Positions 24,396-35,410 are shown, numbered from the stretch's first letter. The stretch is DNA of 54,047 nt from JBBQWZ01 sp038210135 (GCA_038210135.1 JBBQWZ010000047.1:1-54047); one strand, 5' to 3'. Numbers and translations: made by a program. The notes: generated by a model from the letters alone, not told the origin.

Positions 24396-27380
24396 TGGCG
24401 GTGGCAGGCTCGCTGTAGTGAAGGACCAAATGGGCGAAGAGTTTGTTCCGGATCCGTTCCGGGCAACGATTTGCCAGTAATACGGCGTTCCTCGAACCAA
24501 CGACGGCGTATAGAGCGTGCCGCTGGTAGATGCGAAAACCGGAGGCGGTGAGCTGGTGCCGAACATAATGTCGTAAGAGGTCGCACCCGAAGCGGCGGCC
24601 CACGTCAAAGACGCATTGGTATCAAGGCCAGTGGCGGCGCTCGATGGAGTCAGCAGAGTTACCGGGCCCGGAGGATTCGGCGCGATCGCGCCGTACGACA
24701 CATCTACCGGAACTGGTTGCCAGACGCCACTGGTCCGATACCAGAGGCGGAAGTAAACCGGGCCACCTCCGCCTGGGATGGCAACGGTAGCTGAGCCATT
24801 CGCGGTGTTTCCGGACGCGATATTAGCGGCTCCTGGCACGGTAGATGCTTCATAGTGGAACAGGTCAGCCGATTGCGTGGTCCATTGAAATAGCGTGGAA
24901 CCAGTTAAGGCGGAGCCGGGTAATGGACTGCTGATTTGCACTGGAGAAGCCGCTTGCGTAACGGTGAAAATGTGACCTGAAATGTTCAGGGTTCCTGTTC
25001 TACTCAGCGGACTGCTGTTGTTTGGAACGGCATAGGAAGCGGATGGTGTCGCCGCGTAAGCCGGCGGAGAGAGTGTGCTCAACCACGGACTGTCGCTCGA
25101 TACTGTATACGCGGCGCAAAGCGCGGGCGTCTGATTCAGTGAGACGAAGCCCGAAAACGCGAGAGGACCGGGAGTCGAAAGGGGACTCGGAGCATACTGG
25201 CACGACGACGCCGATTGATAGAGGAAGAATGTCGCAGAAGCACCATTCACCACAACCTGGATTGTAGCGCCTCGGGCATTCGATGTGAGATTTGTATCGA
25301 ACGAATACTGCAAAGACTTGTTTCCGCTGCCCGACACGCCGCCGTCGATATGCAGCCACGGAGCGTCTGAGGTTGCGCTAAAACTGCAACCAAAACCCGG
25401 ATTGACAACGAGGATCCCGGAACCAGGCGCCGCACTTAGGGCGCGAGCGAAATCGGACAACGTCAAGCCGCACCGATTCCCGCCAATGACCTTCCGTACT
25501 CGCCCTGTCGACGGATCGGCGAAGGAGAGCCCTCCCGCGGCGTCCACGGCCACGCCCCAAGCCCAAATCTGAGCCGCGAGAGCGGGTCCACCGTCTCCGC
25601 TAAACCCGGCAACGCCGTTGCCGGCGACGTTTGCAATGAGCCCGTTCGGGTCGATACGCCGGATCCGGTTCAGCGTCGTCACATAAGAATTATTCGAGGA
25701 ATCGACAGTGACGCCGTAGACATCGCACAGTGAAGCGTTCAGCGCCGGACCGCCATCGCCCGCATCCCCGCAGGTGCCGTTTCCAGCGAATGCGGTAATG
25801 TTTCCACCGGGTAGGAAGCGGCGGACGCGCCTGCTTTCGCCCACATAGATGTGCCCGGTTGGTCCGACCGCCACCGCGGCCGGATTATTCAACAGCGCAG
25901 CCACGGCTTCTGCTCCGTCTCCCGCGGACGCGCCGGAATCAAACCCGCTCATCGGACCGCTTCCAGCAACGCTTGTTATGATCCCAGTCGCTTTCGCGAT
26001 TCGGCGGATCCGGTTGTTGTAAGTGTCGGCGATATAGATGTTGCCCGCTGCGTCGAGGGCCAAGTCCATTGGCGTATTGAATGCCGCTAAGATAGCGGGG
26101 CCCCCGTCGCCGGCGAAGGCCGCGACGCCAGGAGAGTTTCCGGCCACAGTATGAATAATCCCGTCCGTCGTCACGAGCCGGACCCGATGCGCTCCAATTT
26201 CGGTGAAATAGACATTCCCCGCGGAATCGGTCGCGATGCCGCTCGGAGCCAGGAGTGCCGATTCGTTGGCGGGACCGCCGTCGGACCCAAACCCTCCGAC
26301 ACCGGTGCCCGCTAACACGCTCGCGGCACCATTCGGATCTAATCGCCAAACGGCATGCCCGGCTTCGTCTGCGATGTACACACTTCCATCCGGACCGTAA
26401 GCGACGTGCTTTGGCGTCTTCACGGAAGGCTTGGCCGTTCCCTTGAAGAGCGTGCTTAAGCCCCCGGCGGGGGTGAGTTGGAGAATCCGCGCCGCGCTGG
26501 GATCGGCGATCAAGAGGTTACCGCCATCAAAAGCAATCGCGGCGATGAAAGTTGCCGATGCCACAGTCTGCCCGGAACAACGAACCTCGTTGATTGTGTG
26601 ATAGCACACCCCGCGGACGGCATCGGCGGAAACTGTGAAGCTTCCGCTCAGCGTAAAACTGGATACGGTGGTGATGGCGCCATTCGCTTCTCTCCGGTAG
26701 ATTCCGGTGACAGTGCCAATCAATAAATTGCCGTTCGGATCCATGGCGGTTGCGATGGGCGAAATCTGCGAGCCACCCGGTCCGGCGGAAACAAAGGTAG
26801 TAATCACGCCGTTTGTATCGACCTTGGCGACGGTGCCGCGACCGAAGACAGGAAAGTAAAAGTTACCCGCCGCATCCACTGAAACAGTATGTGGAGTTCC
26901 GATGGAGACCTGCGATGCAACATTGCCATCTCCATATCCAGTCGAGCCGAAGCCATTTCCCGCGACAGTCGTGATCGTTCCGCCCGCCGTGATACGGCGG
27001 ATCCGGTTGTTTCCTTCGTCCGCGATGTAGACATTTCCACCCGTGTCGCGCGCCAGTCCCGAAGGCTGGTTCAGTTGGGCCGAGACAGCGGGACCTGAAT
27101 CTCCCGAAAAGCCAGCGACGCCGGTTCCCGCGATCACCGTGACGACACCAGTGCTTGTACGGCGAATTACGCGGTTTTGCGCATAATCGCTGATGTAAAG
27201 ACCTCCCGCTCCATCGGAGACCAACCCGTTCGGACTGGTTAGGTCGCTGCCGCTGGCTCCGCCCAGAGGGGGAAAAATCGTGTTGATGCTGAAGGGGGCT
27301 TGCGCGGCGAGCGGGACAGCCGCTAATACCACAGTGAGGAAATAGGAAGGAATCCGAACCGATATTGCTTGGACTGGCAT
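23514..27380 (-). CDS. Large secreted NHL beta-propeller protein with BACON, fibronectin and repeated C-terminal domains
   Basis: 1288 residues. A signal sequence (SYFLTVVLAAVPLAAQA) is followed by about twelve NHL repeats, each with a GGNVYIADxxNNRIRRI type core and a TVAGNGxxGFSGDGGPA linker, which should form two six-bladed propellers (residues 30-640). Then come two BACON-like Ig domains (GCSFSATSDAPWLHIDGG; SDSPWLSTLSPP), a fibronectin type III segment (ASGATSYDIMFGTS and GTPYYWQIVARNGSG) and two repeated domains at about 995-1140 and 1150-1288. This is a surface-bound or secreted binding protein. The start ATG 27380 has no good ribosome site. Its ligand is unknown. Confidence 0.88.
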   Translation of the reverse strand: MPVQAISVRIPSYFLTVVLAAVPLAAQAPFSINTIFPPLGGASGSDLTSPNGLVSDGAGGLYISDYAQNRVIRRTSTGVVTVIAGTGVAGFSGDSGPAVSAQLNQPSGLARDTGGNVYIADEGNNRIRRITAGGTITTVAGNGFGSTGYGDGNVASQVSIGTPHTVSVDAAGNFYFPVFGRGTVAKVDTNGVITTFVSAGPGGSQISPIATAMDPNGNLLIGTVTGIYRREANGAITTVSSFTLSGSFTVSADAVRGVCYHTINEVRCSGQTVASATFIAAIAFDGGNLLIADPSAARILQLTPAGGLSTLFKGTAKPSVKTPKHVAYGPDGSVYIADEAGHAVWRLDPNGAASVLAGTGVGGFGSDGGPANESALLAPSGIATDSAGNVYFTEIGAHRVRLVTTDGIIHTVAGNSPGVAAFAGDGGPAILAAFNTPMDLALDAAGNIYIADTYNNRIRRIAKATGIITSVAGSGPMSGFDSGASAGDGAEAVAALLNNPAAVAVGPTGHIYVGESRRVRRFLPGGNITAFAGNGTCGDAGDGGPALNASLCDVYGVTVDSSNNSYVTTLNRIRRIDPNGLIANVAGNGVAGFSGDGGPALAAQIWAWGVAVDAAGGLSFADPSTGRVRKVIGGNRCGLTLSDFARALSAAPGSGILVVNPGFGCSFSATSDAPWLHIDGGVSGSGNKSLQYSFDTNLTSNARGATIQVVVNGASATFFLYQSASSCQYAPSPLSTPGPLAFSGFVSLNQTPALCAAYTVSSDSPWLSTLSPPAYAATPSASYAVPNNSSPLSRTGTLNISGHIFTVTQAASPVQISSPLPGSALTGSTLFQWTTQSADLFHYEASTVPGAANIASGNTANGSATVAIPGGGGPVYFRLWYRTSGVWQPVPVDVSYGAIAPNPPGPVTLLTPSSAATGLDTNASLTWAAASGATSYDIMFGTSSPPPVFASTSGTLYTPSLVRGTPYYWQIVARNGSGTNSSPIWSFTTASLPPPTPVGVSPSSGSGLSQTMTFTFRDPRGWQDLGVVNVLVNSALDGRVGCFLAYARTINVLYLVNDAGDGLLPGLVLNGTGSVGNSQCTINGATTSASGTGTDLTLTLGITFQSSFAGNKIVFQAARDVVETNSGWQALGVWQIPGAVSSISISVATAVPARGAGRTQTMEINVTASNGWQDLGVVNVLVNDALDGRQGCFLAYARSINVLYLVNDPGDALLPGLVMNGSGSVSNSQCTINGVSSSAVGSGNNLRLILNITYNQAFNGNRVVFAAARDGNQLNNTGWLSVGSWTVQ

Positions 27381-27480
27381 GAATATAACTCGTTGGAGTA
27401 AGACAAAGGAATACAGTTATGTGACAAAGTCGGACATCGACTTCACGCAAAGCCGCGAGTTCCGCGTATTTGCGACTCCC

Positions 27481-28370
27481 CTATTGTACCGTCCACGAGC
27501 CGACCGCCAGCCAGCCGGGATTATTTCCTTCATTCACATCGCGAGCCGCCGCAAAGACGACGCGATTGCCCCGAAACGCTTCGCTATACGTGATGTTCAA
27601 AGTCAGCCGCAGACTATTTCCATTCGCCAGAGCCGAAGTGGCAGCGCCATTGATGGTGCACTGGCTATTACCGACGCTGCCGGAGCGATTGAGTACGAAA
27701 CTCGGGAGTAGAGCATCGCCCGAATCATTGACAAGATAAAGAACGTTGATGGATTTGGCGTAGGCGAGGAAGCAGCCGTGCCTTCCGTCCAAAGCGTCGT
27801 TGACCAGGATATTTACGACACCGATGTGCTGCAATCCGGCGGTATCGCTGGCATCGATTTCGACTTGTTGGGTGAAACCGCTACCCTGCGCGGGAAGCGC
27901 GAGCGCCACGGAAGTGGAAACGGACGAAGGTGCTCCCGGAACTTGCCAAGTGCCCATTGGTATCCAACCGGTATTGTTCTGGAGTTGATCACGGGCGGCC
28001 TGGTACACGATCTTGTTCCCGCTGAACGGGGGCGCAAACGTAAGGGGCAAATTCACAGTGAGCGTCTTCGCAGTCGGGGTCTCGTTTCCAAAGATCACGG
28101 ATGCCCCAGCGAGATTGACGGAACACTGCGAATTGGCTAGTGTTCCCGAAGCCGGTATGTTGGCGTTAAACGAGACTCCGGGTAGCAGTCCTGTGCCTGC
28201 ATCATCGACGAGATAGAGGACGTATTTCTGAAAGTCAAACGCCAAATAGCAGCCCTGCCGTCCGTCGAGAGCGCCATTGACGAGCATATTCAGAATTCCA
28301 AGGTCGCTGACTCCATCCGGATCGCCGAAGGTGAAGGAGAAGGTTCAGGTCAACGCCGAGCCAGACGCGG
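27481..28370 (-). repeat. Tandem pair of the repeated C-terminal domain, first copy interrupted by TGA
   Basis: The first copy has the stop at 28345-28347 inside its opening strand, just before TFSFTFGDPDG. The second copy is open and keeps both cysteines (GRHGCFLAY, NSQCTING). Confidence 0.8.
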
Positions 28371-31300
28371 GAGTGATCGGGCTCAACCGCGGGGGGACAT
28401 TTCCAGCTTGCGAGACGGTCAGCGTTTGACCAAAGACCACCAGGTTTCCCGTGCGTGGCGTTGTGCTGGCGTTCGGCTGCGCGGTTACGAATATTCTGCC
28501 CTCGTTCACACTTCCGACTGCGTTCAGCCAAAGGCGGGCCGCCGCCGTGGTGCCTGGTAGTTCCAATAGCCTCCATCCGGTGCGGAAATTACAACCGAGC
28601 CCGATCCGTAAGTGGCCCCGACGGACAAGGTGGTTGCACCGAGCGTGTAGGAGCAGGTCGAGTTGGCACCTTGCGCGGCGTAGCGCAATTTACTATTGAT
28701 GACAATTGGTATTGCTCTCGCTACAGGACCACTATTCGCGGTTGCCGTGAGAAAAACGGCGCCAGAGCCAGTTCCCGAGTCGGGCGAAGTAAGGGTGATT
28801 GAATTTGGTGCGAGGTTCACAAACTGCCACGCGCAGCCAGAATCAGCGTTAAAGGGGACCGAAAATGGACCGCCGGAGACCGGCAGTGTAGGGGCTCCAA
28901 AAGAATTAGGGCAAGATCCGCCGGTCTGCGTAATTTTCCTCGTCAGGCCATTCACGGTTATGGTCGCGGAGCGCATGACGCTTCCCAAAAAGGGGTCAAG
29001 CAGCACGCTGATGTTTCCAGTACCTGTGCCGCTTGCTGGAAAGATGCGAGCCCAGCCTTGATTGCTTGACGCCGACCACGCGCAGCCGCTCGGTGCGATG
29101 ACGCTGAAAATAGCTCGGCCGTCTTCGGCGCCAGTAACAATATCGTTTGGACTAAGAACCACGGTGCACGCGAGAGTCGATTCCGAGATTCGGGCGATGA
29201 ATGAGAAATTCACAGTGTCGGCCAGCGGCGGAGCCGGTTGCAGAGCGGAGGGAGTGACGGGAAAACCGCGCGTCTTGGTGTCGCCGGCAACGATCAAATC
29301 TCCGCTCGGTCCCACATCGAGGGCGGCAATGCCAGCGGCTGGGAAGGAATCGGTTCCGAGCGGCCCGCCGAGAAACGTGGAGTACGCGATCGCACCGCCC
29401 GCTCCGGTAATTTTCGTGGCGAAGGCGACATAGTTTGGCTGCCCCACCATGTACATTCGGGAAGGATTCGCAGGATCGATCACAAGGGATGCGGGCTCCG
29501 CCGATTCGATGCCGGCCGTCAGCAGCGCCGTTGTCGAACCGCTGTCATTCGAAACCTTTAAGGATGCCGATGGCGACGTCAGATACACCTGCGCGGGGTT
29601 AGCCGGGGAACCGCGGTGACGATGCCTGACGCCGGCACGAAAGTCCAGTTCGCGCCGCCATTCGATGTCTTGTATAACTGCGTTCCGGTACTTACGTAAA
29701 GAACGGATGGATTGCTGGGAGCGAGGACCATTCCGAGGCAGTTCAAGTTGGGAAGAACAACGGTCCACGTGCCGCCGCCGTCAAGGCTATTTTGGACGCT
29801 GTCTGTGCAGATATAAATTGGGCCGGCCGGGGAAACGATAACGCTGGTGGGCGCGGAGAGCGTACCTTGTCCCAAGCGGGTAAAGGACACTCCGCCGTCG
29901 GAGGATTTAAACAAGCCGCCAATCGAATAGGCGTACAGCGTATTTGAATTCGCAGGATCGAGCGCCAGCCTGGTCACGGAAACCCCGCCCAGATTTTTCA
30001 GGTATTGCCAGGTTGTGCCGCCATCAACCGAGCGGTGAATCGAGCTCCACTCGGAGGCGAAAAGATCATTCGGATTCGCTGGGCTTCTGGCCAGATCGCT
30101 CACCCTCGAGACAGTGTATGTCGCCGTCCATGAAGAGCCGCCATCAGCGGATCTGAGGATGCGATTGACGGTGCCTGCGACCAGATCATTTGCGTTCGTA
30201 GGATGAACTGCGATCGCGGTCCCGACCCCTGCAATATTCTGGTCGAAGGGAATCCAGGAGGTTCCGCCGTCCGTCGATTGAAACAGGGAAGTCAGACTCG
30301 TGGCCGTGGTGTTCTGCAAAGCGGCGACGACGGGAAACGTGGAGGAGCGGGTTCGACCGCCGAGGTAGAGATTCCCCGCGGGATCGAGTCGCACCGCGGA
30401 AAATGTCGTGGCGTCCTTGGAGTCCAGAACGACCTGGCGAGATGAGAGAAGCGTCGATCCGGAAGCGTCCAGCGCCGCCACATACGCTACCGGTACAGAT
30501 CCGGGAAGGGCCGCAGCCGAATGGACCAGCGACGCAAATGTGAGTGATCCACCCGGCGCGACGGAAATCGCGAAGGGCGCTGACAGCGGCGAACTCGTCT
30601 CGTCTCCCAAAGTTGCGTAGTAGTCCAAGGCGCTCCCCGACGCGTTCATCTTAATTACGTACGAGAACGCTCCGGCATTAGGCAGTCGCAGTCCACCGAC
30701 CAGCGGATCCGGAAGGTGGTCTGAAGCCGTGAAACCTGCGATGTAGGAGTTCCCGCTGGAATCAACGGCAATCGCGAGAGCGTTCAGTAAACGACCTAAA
30801 TACGAGCCGTAGGCTTGCACTCCGCTGCTCAGAAACTTCGCTACAAAGGCTTCGGGTTCGAAAGAAAGAGGAGTAGGGGTGCGCGACGTCCGGTATGCGC
30901 CCGCGGTCGTCGCGAGGTTTGCGTCCGCTCCGCCTGTTATATAGAGATTTCCGTTGACATCGAGCGTGGCCGCTTCTACCTGCGTTCCTTTGAAGTACGT
31001 CGAGAACGCGATTCCGCCGGGAGGGGTTCAATTTTGCAATCACCGTTTCGAATCCGGTGCTGTAACCGTTTGGGCCTTGCAGCGGATTCACCAGCGGGAA
31101 GTCGAGGCTGTTGGACGTTCCGACGATCCACGCGGCGCCGGTCGCGTCGACCGCGATGTGCGACATGGACTCCGTGGTGAGACCGCCAATATACGTTGCA
31201 TAAAGGAGAGCTGTTCCGCTGGCATTCAGTTTGGCGACGAATGCGTCAAGATGGCCCCGGTAATTCGGCTGGAAGGCATTCACCGTCGGAAAGAGAGTGC

Positions 31301-32073
31301 TGGACACGGAACCCGTGACATAGACATTGCCGCCCGAGTCCACGGCGACGGCCGTCGTTGTCGTGTTGTCGAGCGCGCCGAACAAAGTCGAGTACACCAG
31401 GCTCGGGTCGATGATCAGCGGGCGCGAGGAATCATAGTCACCAATGTCGAACGAAACGTTATTCCCGGCGTGCAATTGGAACTTCACGGCCACACTCTTT
31501 CGAACGCCGCCAGCCTCCTGGTAAATTGCGGGAAGCATGATTCGCACGGCGCCGGAACCGACCGTCAGTTCGTCTCCTGACGCACTCAGGCTCAAATTGC
31601 CCGCGCCACTCACCTTCATTCGAATCGTTCGGGGATCCGCACCCGGCTGCAGTATAAAATCGAACTCCAGATTCCGCGGGTTGCCGTAGTAGACAACGTC
31701 GATACCCGGATAGACGCCGGCGAAATGAACATCGCGATAGGTCGGCAATCCAAGCTGCCATTTAGCCGGATCATTTCCCGATATCCGATTAATCTTTCCC
31801 GGCAAGACCGCACCGGAGACAGCCGCGCCGTGCCCGCCTAAGATATCGATGCGGACCGCTGATCTTTGATCTCCGCCGAGCGAGAGGACAGCTCCGCTGG
31901 GAGAAATCGCAACTTGATACCCCGGCCCCCGGGCGGCGAAAACCTGGTCATTGCCGGACAATTGCTCAAAGGCAAGCGGCAGTTTTGCAAGAGTCAATTC
32001 AGGCACCGGAACAGCTGCCAATGCCACTCCAAAAAAAACCTACGTGGAGTACTGAAAAGAACAATCGCGCCAT
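27481..32073 (-). pseudogene. Large SBBP/BNR/BACON secreted protein, broken by several lesions
   Basis: Joined pieces describe one protein of about 1500 residues: signal peptide, DUF7948-like region (YRDVHFAGVYPGIDVVYYG), SBBP propeller repeats (AVAVDSGGNVYVTGSV), BNR/Asp-box repeats (STDGGTSW, SADGGSSW), BACON domains (SGCAWSASSNQGW) and two repeated C-terminal domains. Lesions seen: an A8 run near 32033 (T8 on the coding strand) that puts the signal peptide starting at ATG 32073 out of frame; frameshifts near 31023, 29605 and 28550; and an in-frame TGA at 28345-28347 where relatives have Gln. Two neighbouring relatives of similar length are intact, so true decay is likelier than poor sequence. 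Confidence 0.75.
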
Positions 32074-32214
32074 TTCACTTGGAAGAACAGTCTAAGTCTT
32101 GCACATCGCCCTGCGCCATTGATATTGCGTTATTTAACCCATCAACGCTGGAGTTGGGCTTGTCTGCAAAAAACGCCATGCAGATGTTGACTGCGTGGGT
32201 GATCCTGTTTCACT

Positions 32215-33024
32215 TCAGATCATTCGTATCCAGAACGACGCTCCGTGGGTTCCCGGACCCGGCGTCAATTTGGGATTCTTCCATAGAGGCGTCAGGATCT
32301 GGCTCAATTCAGAATCGATAGAAACGAACGTGGCGGGCAGAATAACTTCAAAATTCGGACGGGCCAATAAGTAACACGCCAGCAGATATTGCTCGTTGTA
32401 ATAACGGTCGGTCCATTCCGCCGGATAATCCCAAGGCAGGTAGATATCGTGAATTTGCACCAGTACCCCTGGCTTCAGTTCAGGAAGGATATCCAGGAAG
32501 ACAACTGTCGAATCGGAATTCATAAACGAGCGATGGGAGTGATCGACAAAGAGAATGTCTCCCGGTTCCAACTCGCGGAATATATTCAGGTCCACCGTTT
32601 CAACCGGTTGCCGGATCACCTCGTCACACAACGCGTCCACTTCTTCCCGCGGATGGGGATCGACGGAAACGATACGCGTGGACAGTTGCCGATCTTGAAT
32701 CGCCCGCCGAACGAACTTCGTCGAATTCCCCGACCCGATTTCCATGTACGTGCGAGGCTTTGTGCTCGCTACCAAGGTGTATAACAGGGACGAATCGAGG
32801 CCTGGCAGAAAATCGTTGATCCAGGAGGGCGCCGGATCGTTATCGGCTCCTCGGAGCTGAATTTCAGACAGCAAGTCGGCATGCGCGAGAACGGTCTCCA
32901 GAACCTGCTTATACTTCTCGCGATTCGAATTCAGGATTTCAAAAAGCCGCTTGTGCGCGGGCCGATCGTATCCATAGCGTGGATGCAGGTCGTAGTCATA
33001 GTCGTTAATTACGATGGAGGGCAT
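32215..33024 (-). CDS. Class I SAM-dependent methyltransferase
   Basis: 269 residues, no signal peptide. The SAM-binding loop is YMEIGSGNSTKFVRRAI near residue 95-110, motif II is RIVSVDPHPREEVDAL, and VDHSHRSF follows the post-II position. VLVQIHDIYLPWDYP is a DxH-like late motif typical of Methyltransf_24 proteins in polysaccharide and cell-surface gene clusters. It lies 38 bases after the 437-residue glycosyltransferase and closes that operon. It may methylate a sugar or a cephalosporin-hydroxylase-like substrate; the acceptor is not known. Confidence 0.85.
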   Translation of the reverse strand: MPSIVINDYDYDLHPRYGYDRPAHKRLFEILNSNREKYKQVLETVLAHADLLSEIQLRGADNDPAPSWINDFLPGLDSSLLYTLVASTKPRTYMEIGSGNSTKFVRRAIQDRQLSTRIVSVDPHPREEVDALCDEVIRQPVETVDLNIFRELEPGDILFVDHSHRSFMNSDSTVVFLDILPELKPGVLVQIHDIYLPWDYPAEWTDRYYNEQYLLACYLLARPNFEVILPATFVSIDSELSQILTPLWKNPKLTPGPGTHGASFWIRMI

Positions 33025-33062
33025 TCATTTACTTCCCTTCGGACGGCGCGCGGCGGACGAAA

Positions 33063-34376
33063 TTACGGCGCAGGTGATGTAGGCAAGAACAGATCGTACG
33101 CTCGATCGGAGATCGACGCGGCTTCGGGCATTTCGGAAGTGACGCCCATATTCCTAAGCTCGCTTCCGATGCGATCCGCCAGCCGTATCGCGGCTTTGGT
33201 TTGAATCGCGCGGGTAGCGAACTCCAAAACTCTGTGCGCGTATTGAGCTGGATGAAACTGCGTCCGAGCGTGTGCAAGAGCGCGTTGCCCAAGCCGATGG
33301 CGTTCTTCGGGATCGCCCAGGAAAAGGCGGATCGCAGCGGTCAATTCGGCAATTTCATTTTCATGTGAAATTTTATGAACAGTATCGTCAGGCAACTCCC
33401 GATAGAAGCCTGTATTCGTGACGATCGTGGCTTTGCCATGCCACATTTCTTCGACAATCGAACCCGAAGATCCCTCGAACGCCGGATAGCGCAGGTTGAT
33501 ACACAGGTCGGCATGCCGAAGGTAAGCATGCAAGAGATTGTCGGAAACATAACCAAGAAATGTGACTGACTTGTTGAGCCCGTTGTCATCGACAATACCC
33601 TGCAGGCGCCGCTGATAAGGCCCATCGAAAGGACCTGCGATGACGTAAGAAAATGGCCGCTCTACCGCCGCCAAGGCACGGAGAACCGAGTCGATCCGCT
33701 TGTTCGGGTTCACGTGTCCCACCGTAACGATCAGTGGCCGGCCCGCCGGCACGTCCAAGTCCCCTCGCGTACCCGAGTCAGCGGAACTCAATTCGCAACA
33801 AAGCGGAATTTTCTGCACAGGTCCAGCAAAGACCTTGCGAACGCGCTCCACCAAAAAGTCAGAATGCGCGATAACGCCATAAGCACCCGTGAGTGCATCC
33901 TCGAACATGGGAAAGTCGACCACTTCATCGCGTTCCCAGACCCGCGGCTGCGAGCCCGCGATAATTCCTTCCGCGAGCTTTTTCCCCCGATGTCCGTAGA
34001 GTCTTGCCATGGCATCGCGGTATCCCGTCGGTTGGCGGAGTTCCTCAAAGTAGTAAGCGGCGAAAAAGTGATGAAGGACGAGATCGTGAAGGACCACTAC
34101 GCCAGGGGTTCCCACGGCCAGCTTATAGATTTCGCCGTGAAATGGGAGATAATTGCCCATGTTGTACGCAACCATGTCGTAGCGCGCCAATTCGGCTGGA
34201 TCGACATCGGACGCCCGAACGAACCGTCTTCGCGGCACGGCGGTGGGACGTTCATCCTCGGTCTGCGGATGCCAAAGGTCCACATCGCAGACCTTCGAAA
34301 GCTCGCCGACGATTTCCTCGCTTCGCCGTCCAATCGAACTTTGCGAAGAGAATGGCGAAACCCAGGCGATTCTCAT
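33063..34376 (-). CDS. Glycosyltransferase family 4, full length
   Basis: 437 residues with both GT-B halves. The N-terminal acceptor half starts MRIAWVSPFSSQSSIG and ends at GVIAHSDFLVERV. The C-terminal donor half has LIVTVGHVNPNKRIDSVLRAL, FLGYVSDNLLHAYLRHADLCINLR and the E-x7-E type segment FEGSSGSIVEEMWHGK. It transfers a sugar from a nucleotide donor in the cytoplasm. The tail (YAHRVLEFATRAI then LADRIGSEL) returns in the 227-residue paralogue at 42206. Its ATG overlaps the previous stop (ATGA), so the two should be made together. Confidence 0.9.
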   Translation of the reverse strand: MRIAWVSPFSSQSSIGRRSEEIVGELSKVCDVDLWHPQTEDERPTAVPRRRFVRASDVDPAELARYDMVAYNMGNYLPFHGEIYKLAVGTPGVVVLHDLVLHHFFAAYYFEELRQPTGYRDAMARLYGHRGKKLAEGIIAGSQPRVWERDEVVDFPMFEDALTGAYGVIAHSDFLVERVRKVFAGPVQKIPLCCELSSADSGTRGDLDVPAGRPLIVTVGHVNPNKRIDSVLRALAAVERPFSYVIAGPFDGPYQRRLQGIVDDNGLNKSVTFLGYVSDNLLHAYLRHADLCINLRYPAFEGSSGSIVEEMWHGKATIVTNTGFYRELPDDTVHKISHENEIAELTAAIRLFLGDPEERHRLGQRALAHARTQFHPAQYAHRVLEFATRAIQTKAAIRLADRIGSELRNMGVTSEMPEAASISDRAYDLFLPTSPAP

Positions 34377-35410
34377 GTGGTCAAACTCCGGATGACGTGG
34401 TCCCAGGTGATGTCCATTTTTTTGACGAGATCGTAACCGGATTGGCCCATCGCCCGGGCTCTGCTTTTGTCCGCCAGGAGGCGATCGATTTCCGCGGCGA
34501 TAGAAACCGGATTTGGCTCGGCAACGAATCCAGTTTCGCGATCCTTCACGAGCACATTCGTTCCGCCCGAGTCCGTACAGGTTATTACCGGCTTCTTCGA
34601 AAAGTACGATTCCAGGGTTACGTACCCGTACGAATCCTCATCGTACGGAATGTACAGGGTTCCCGCCGCCCGGCTGAAGTAATCGGCTTTGCTCTGTTCA
34701 GAAATGTAAGAACGTTCCCAGATTACGCGATCGCCGAGGCGGTAATCCTCGATCGCCTTCTCGATTCTTTGATCTTCCGCCGGATCTTCTCCCTTTCCAG
34801 CAAGAATCAATCGGCCCGGCGACTTGACATGCCGCATGCTCTCGACCGCAAGAAGTTGCCGCTTGGCTGCGTTTACGCGGCTTGGATAAAATACGAAATC
34901 ATCAAAAGCCTCGCAGGAAAAATGTGTCGTATCGGAAAGCGGCGGCCACAATACCTGAGAATCAATGTCATTAAACTTTTTAAGTCGATTCGAAGTTACG
35001 TGAGAATTGGTGAAGATTGTCTTCGCGTCGCGGAGGTGTAGGTTGTCCGCCGCGCGCACCGCATCGCGGATCGAAACACCAGCCTTAGAAGAAGGCAAGC
35101 CCTGCAGGTCCGTGCCCCAAAGATCATAGGCCTGGCGAAACTGATGGAGTAACCAGAGCACTTTATCGTCGTGCTGCACGTAATACGCGGGAAATTTCAG
35201 TCCGATGACCCGGTCGACCTTGGGGAGACGGAAAAGGCGGCAGGCCAACATGCTGTCAAGGATCCGTTCGGGTGGCTCCCACGCGAATGGGATGCGCACG
35301 AGGATCGCCTCGTGTCCATACTCGGCCAGTTTCGACGTTAACGACTGAGCGAGATACTCAGCTCCGCCGTTCAAAAATGGCACGCAGTTGTTGACTACGG
35401 CTATTTTCAT
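34373..35410 (-). CDS. Glycosyltransferase family 4, full length (345 residues)
   Basis: A GT-B protein: N-half MKIAVVNNCVPFLNGGAEYLAQ, then AYDLWGTDLQGLP and IFTNSHVTSNRLKKFN; C-half FVFYPSRVNAAKRQLLAVESM, RLILAGKGEDP and the donor motif YDEDSYGYVTLESYFSKKPV. It ends MDITWDHVIRSLTT. The close paralogue is the 347-residue gene at 40618, and the shortened relatives are at 35407 and 41658. It overlaps both neighbours by four bases. It should add a sugar to a lipid-linked or nucleotide-linked acceptor; donor specificity is not known. Confidence 0.9.
   Translation of the reverse strand: MKIAVVNNCVPFLNGGAEYLAQSLTSKLAEYGHEAILVRIPFAWEPPERILDSMLACRLFRLPKVDRVIGLKFPAYYVQHDDKVLWLLHQFRQAYDLWGTDLQGLPSSKAGVSIRDAVRAADNLHLRDAKTIFTNSHVTSNRLKKFNDIDSQVLWPPLSDTTHFSCEAFDDFVFYPSRVNAAKRQLLAVESMRHVKSPGRLILAGKGEDPAEDQRIEKAIEDYRLGDRVIWERSYISEQSKADYFSRAAGTLYIPYDEDSYGYVTLESYFSKKPVITCTDSGGTNVLVKDRETGFVAEPNPVSIAAEIDRLLADKSRARAMGQSGYDLVKKMDITWDHVIRSLTT

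Noticed and set aside
23514..28370. CRISPR or other regular short repeats suggested by repeated phrases
   Set aside because: The repetition is at protein level with a period of over 400 bases and much DNA divergence; no short repeats with spacers are seen anywhere in the window.
27481..32073. Programmed frameshifting or stop-codon recoding in the big SBBP gene
   Set aside because: Lesions are of different kinds, at sites without slippery heptamers or selenocysteine context, and the intact relatives do not need them.
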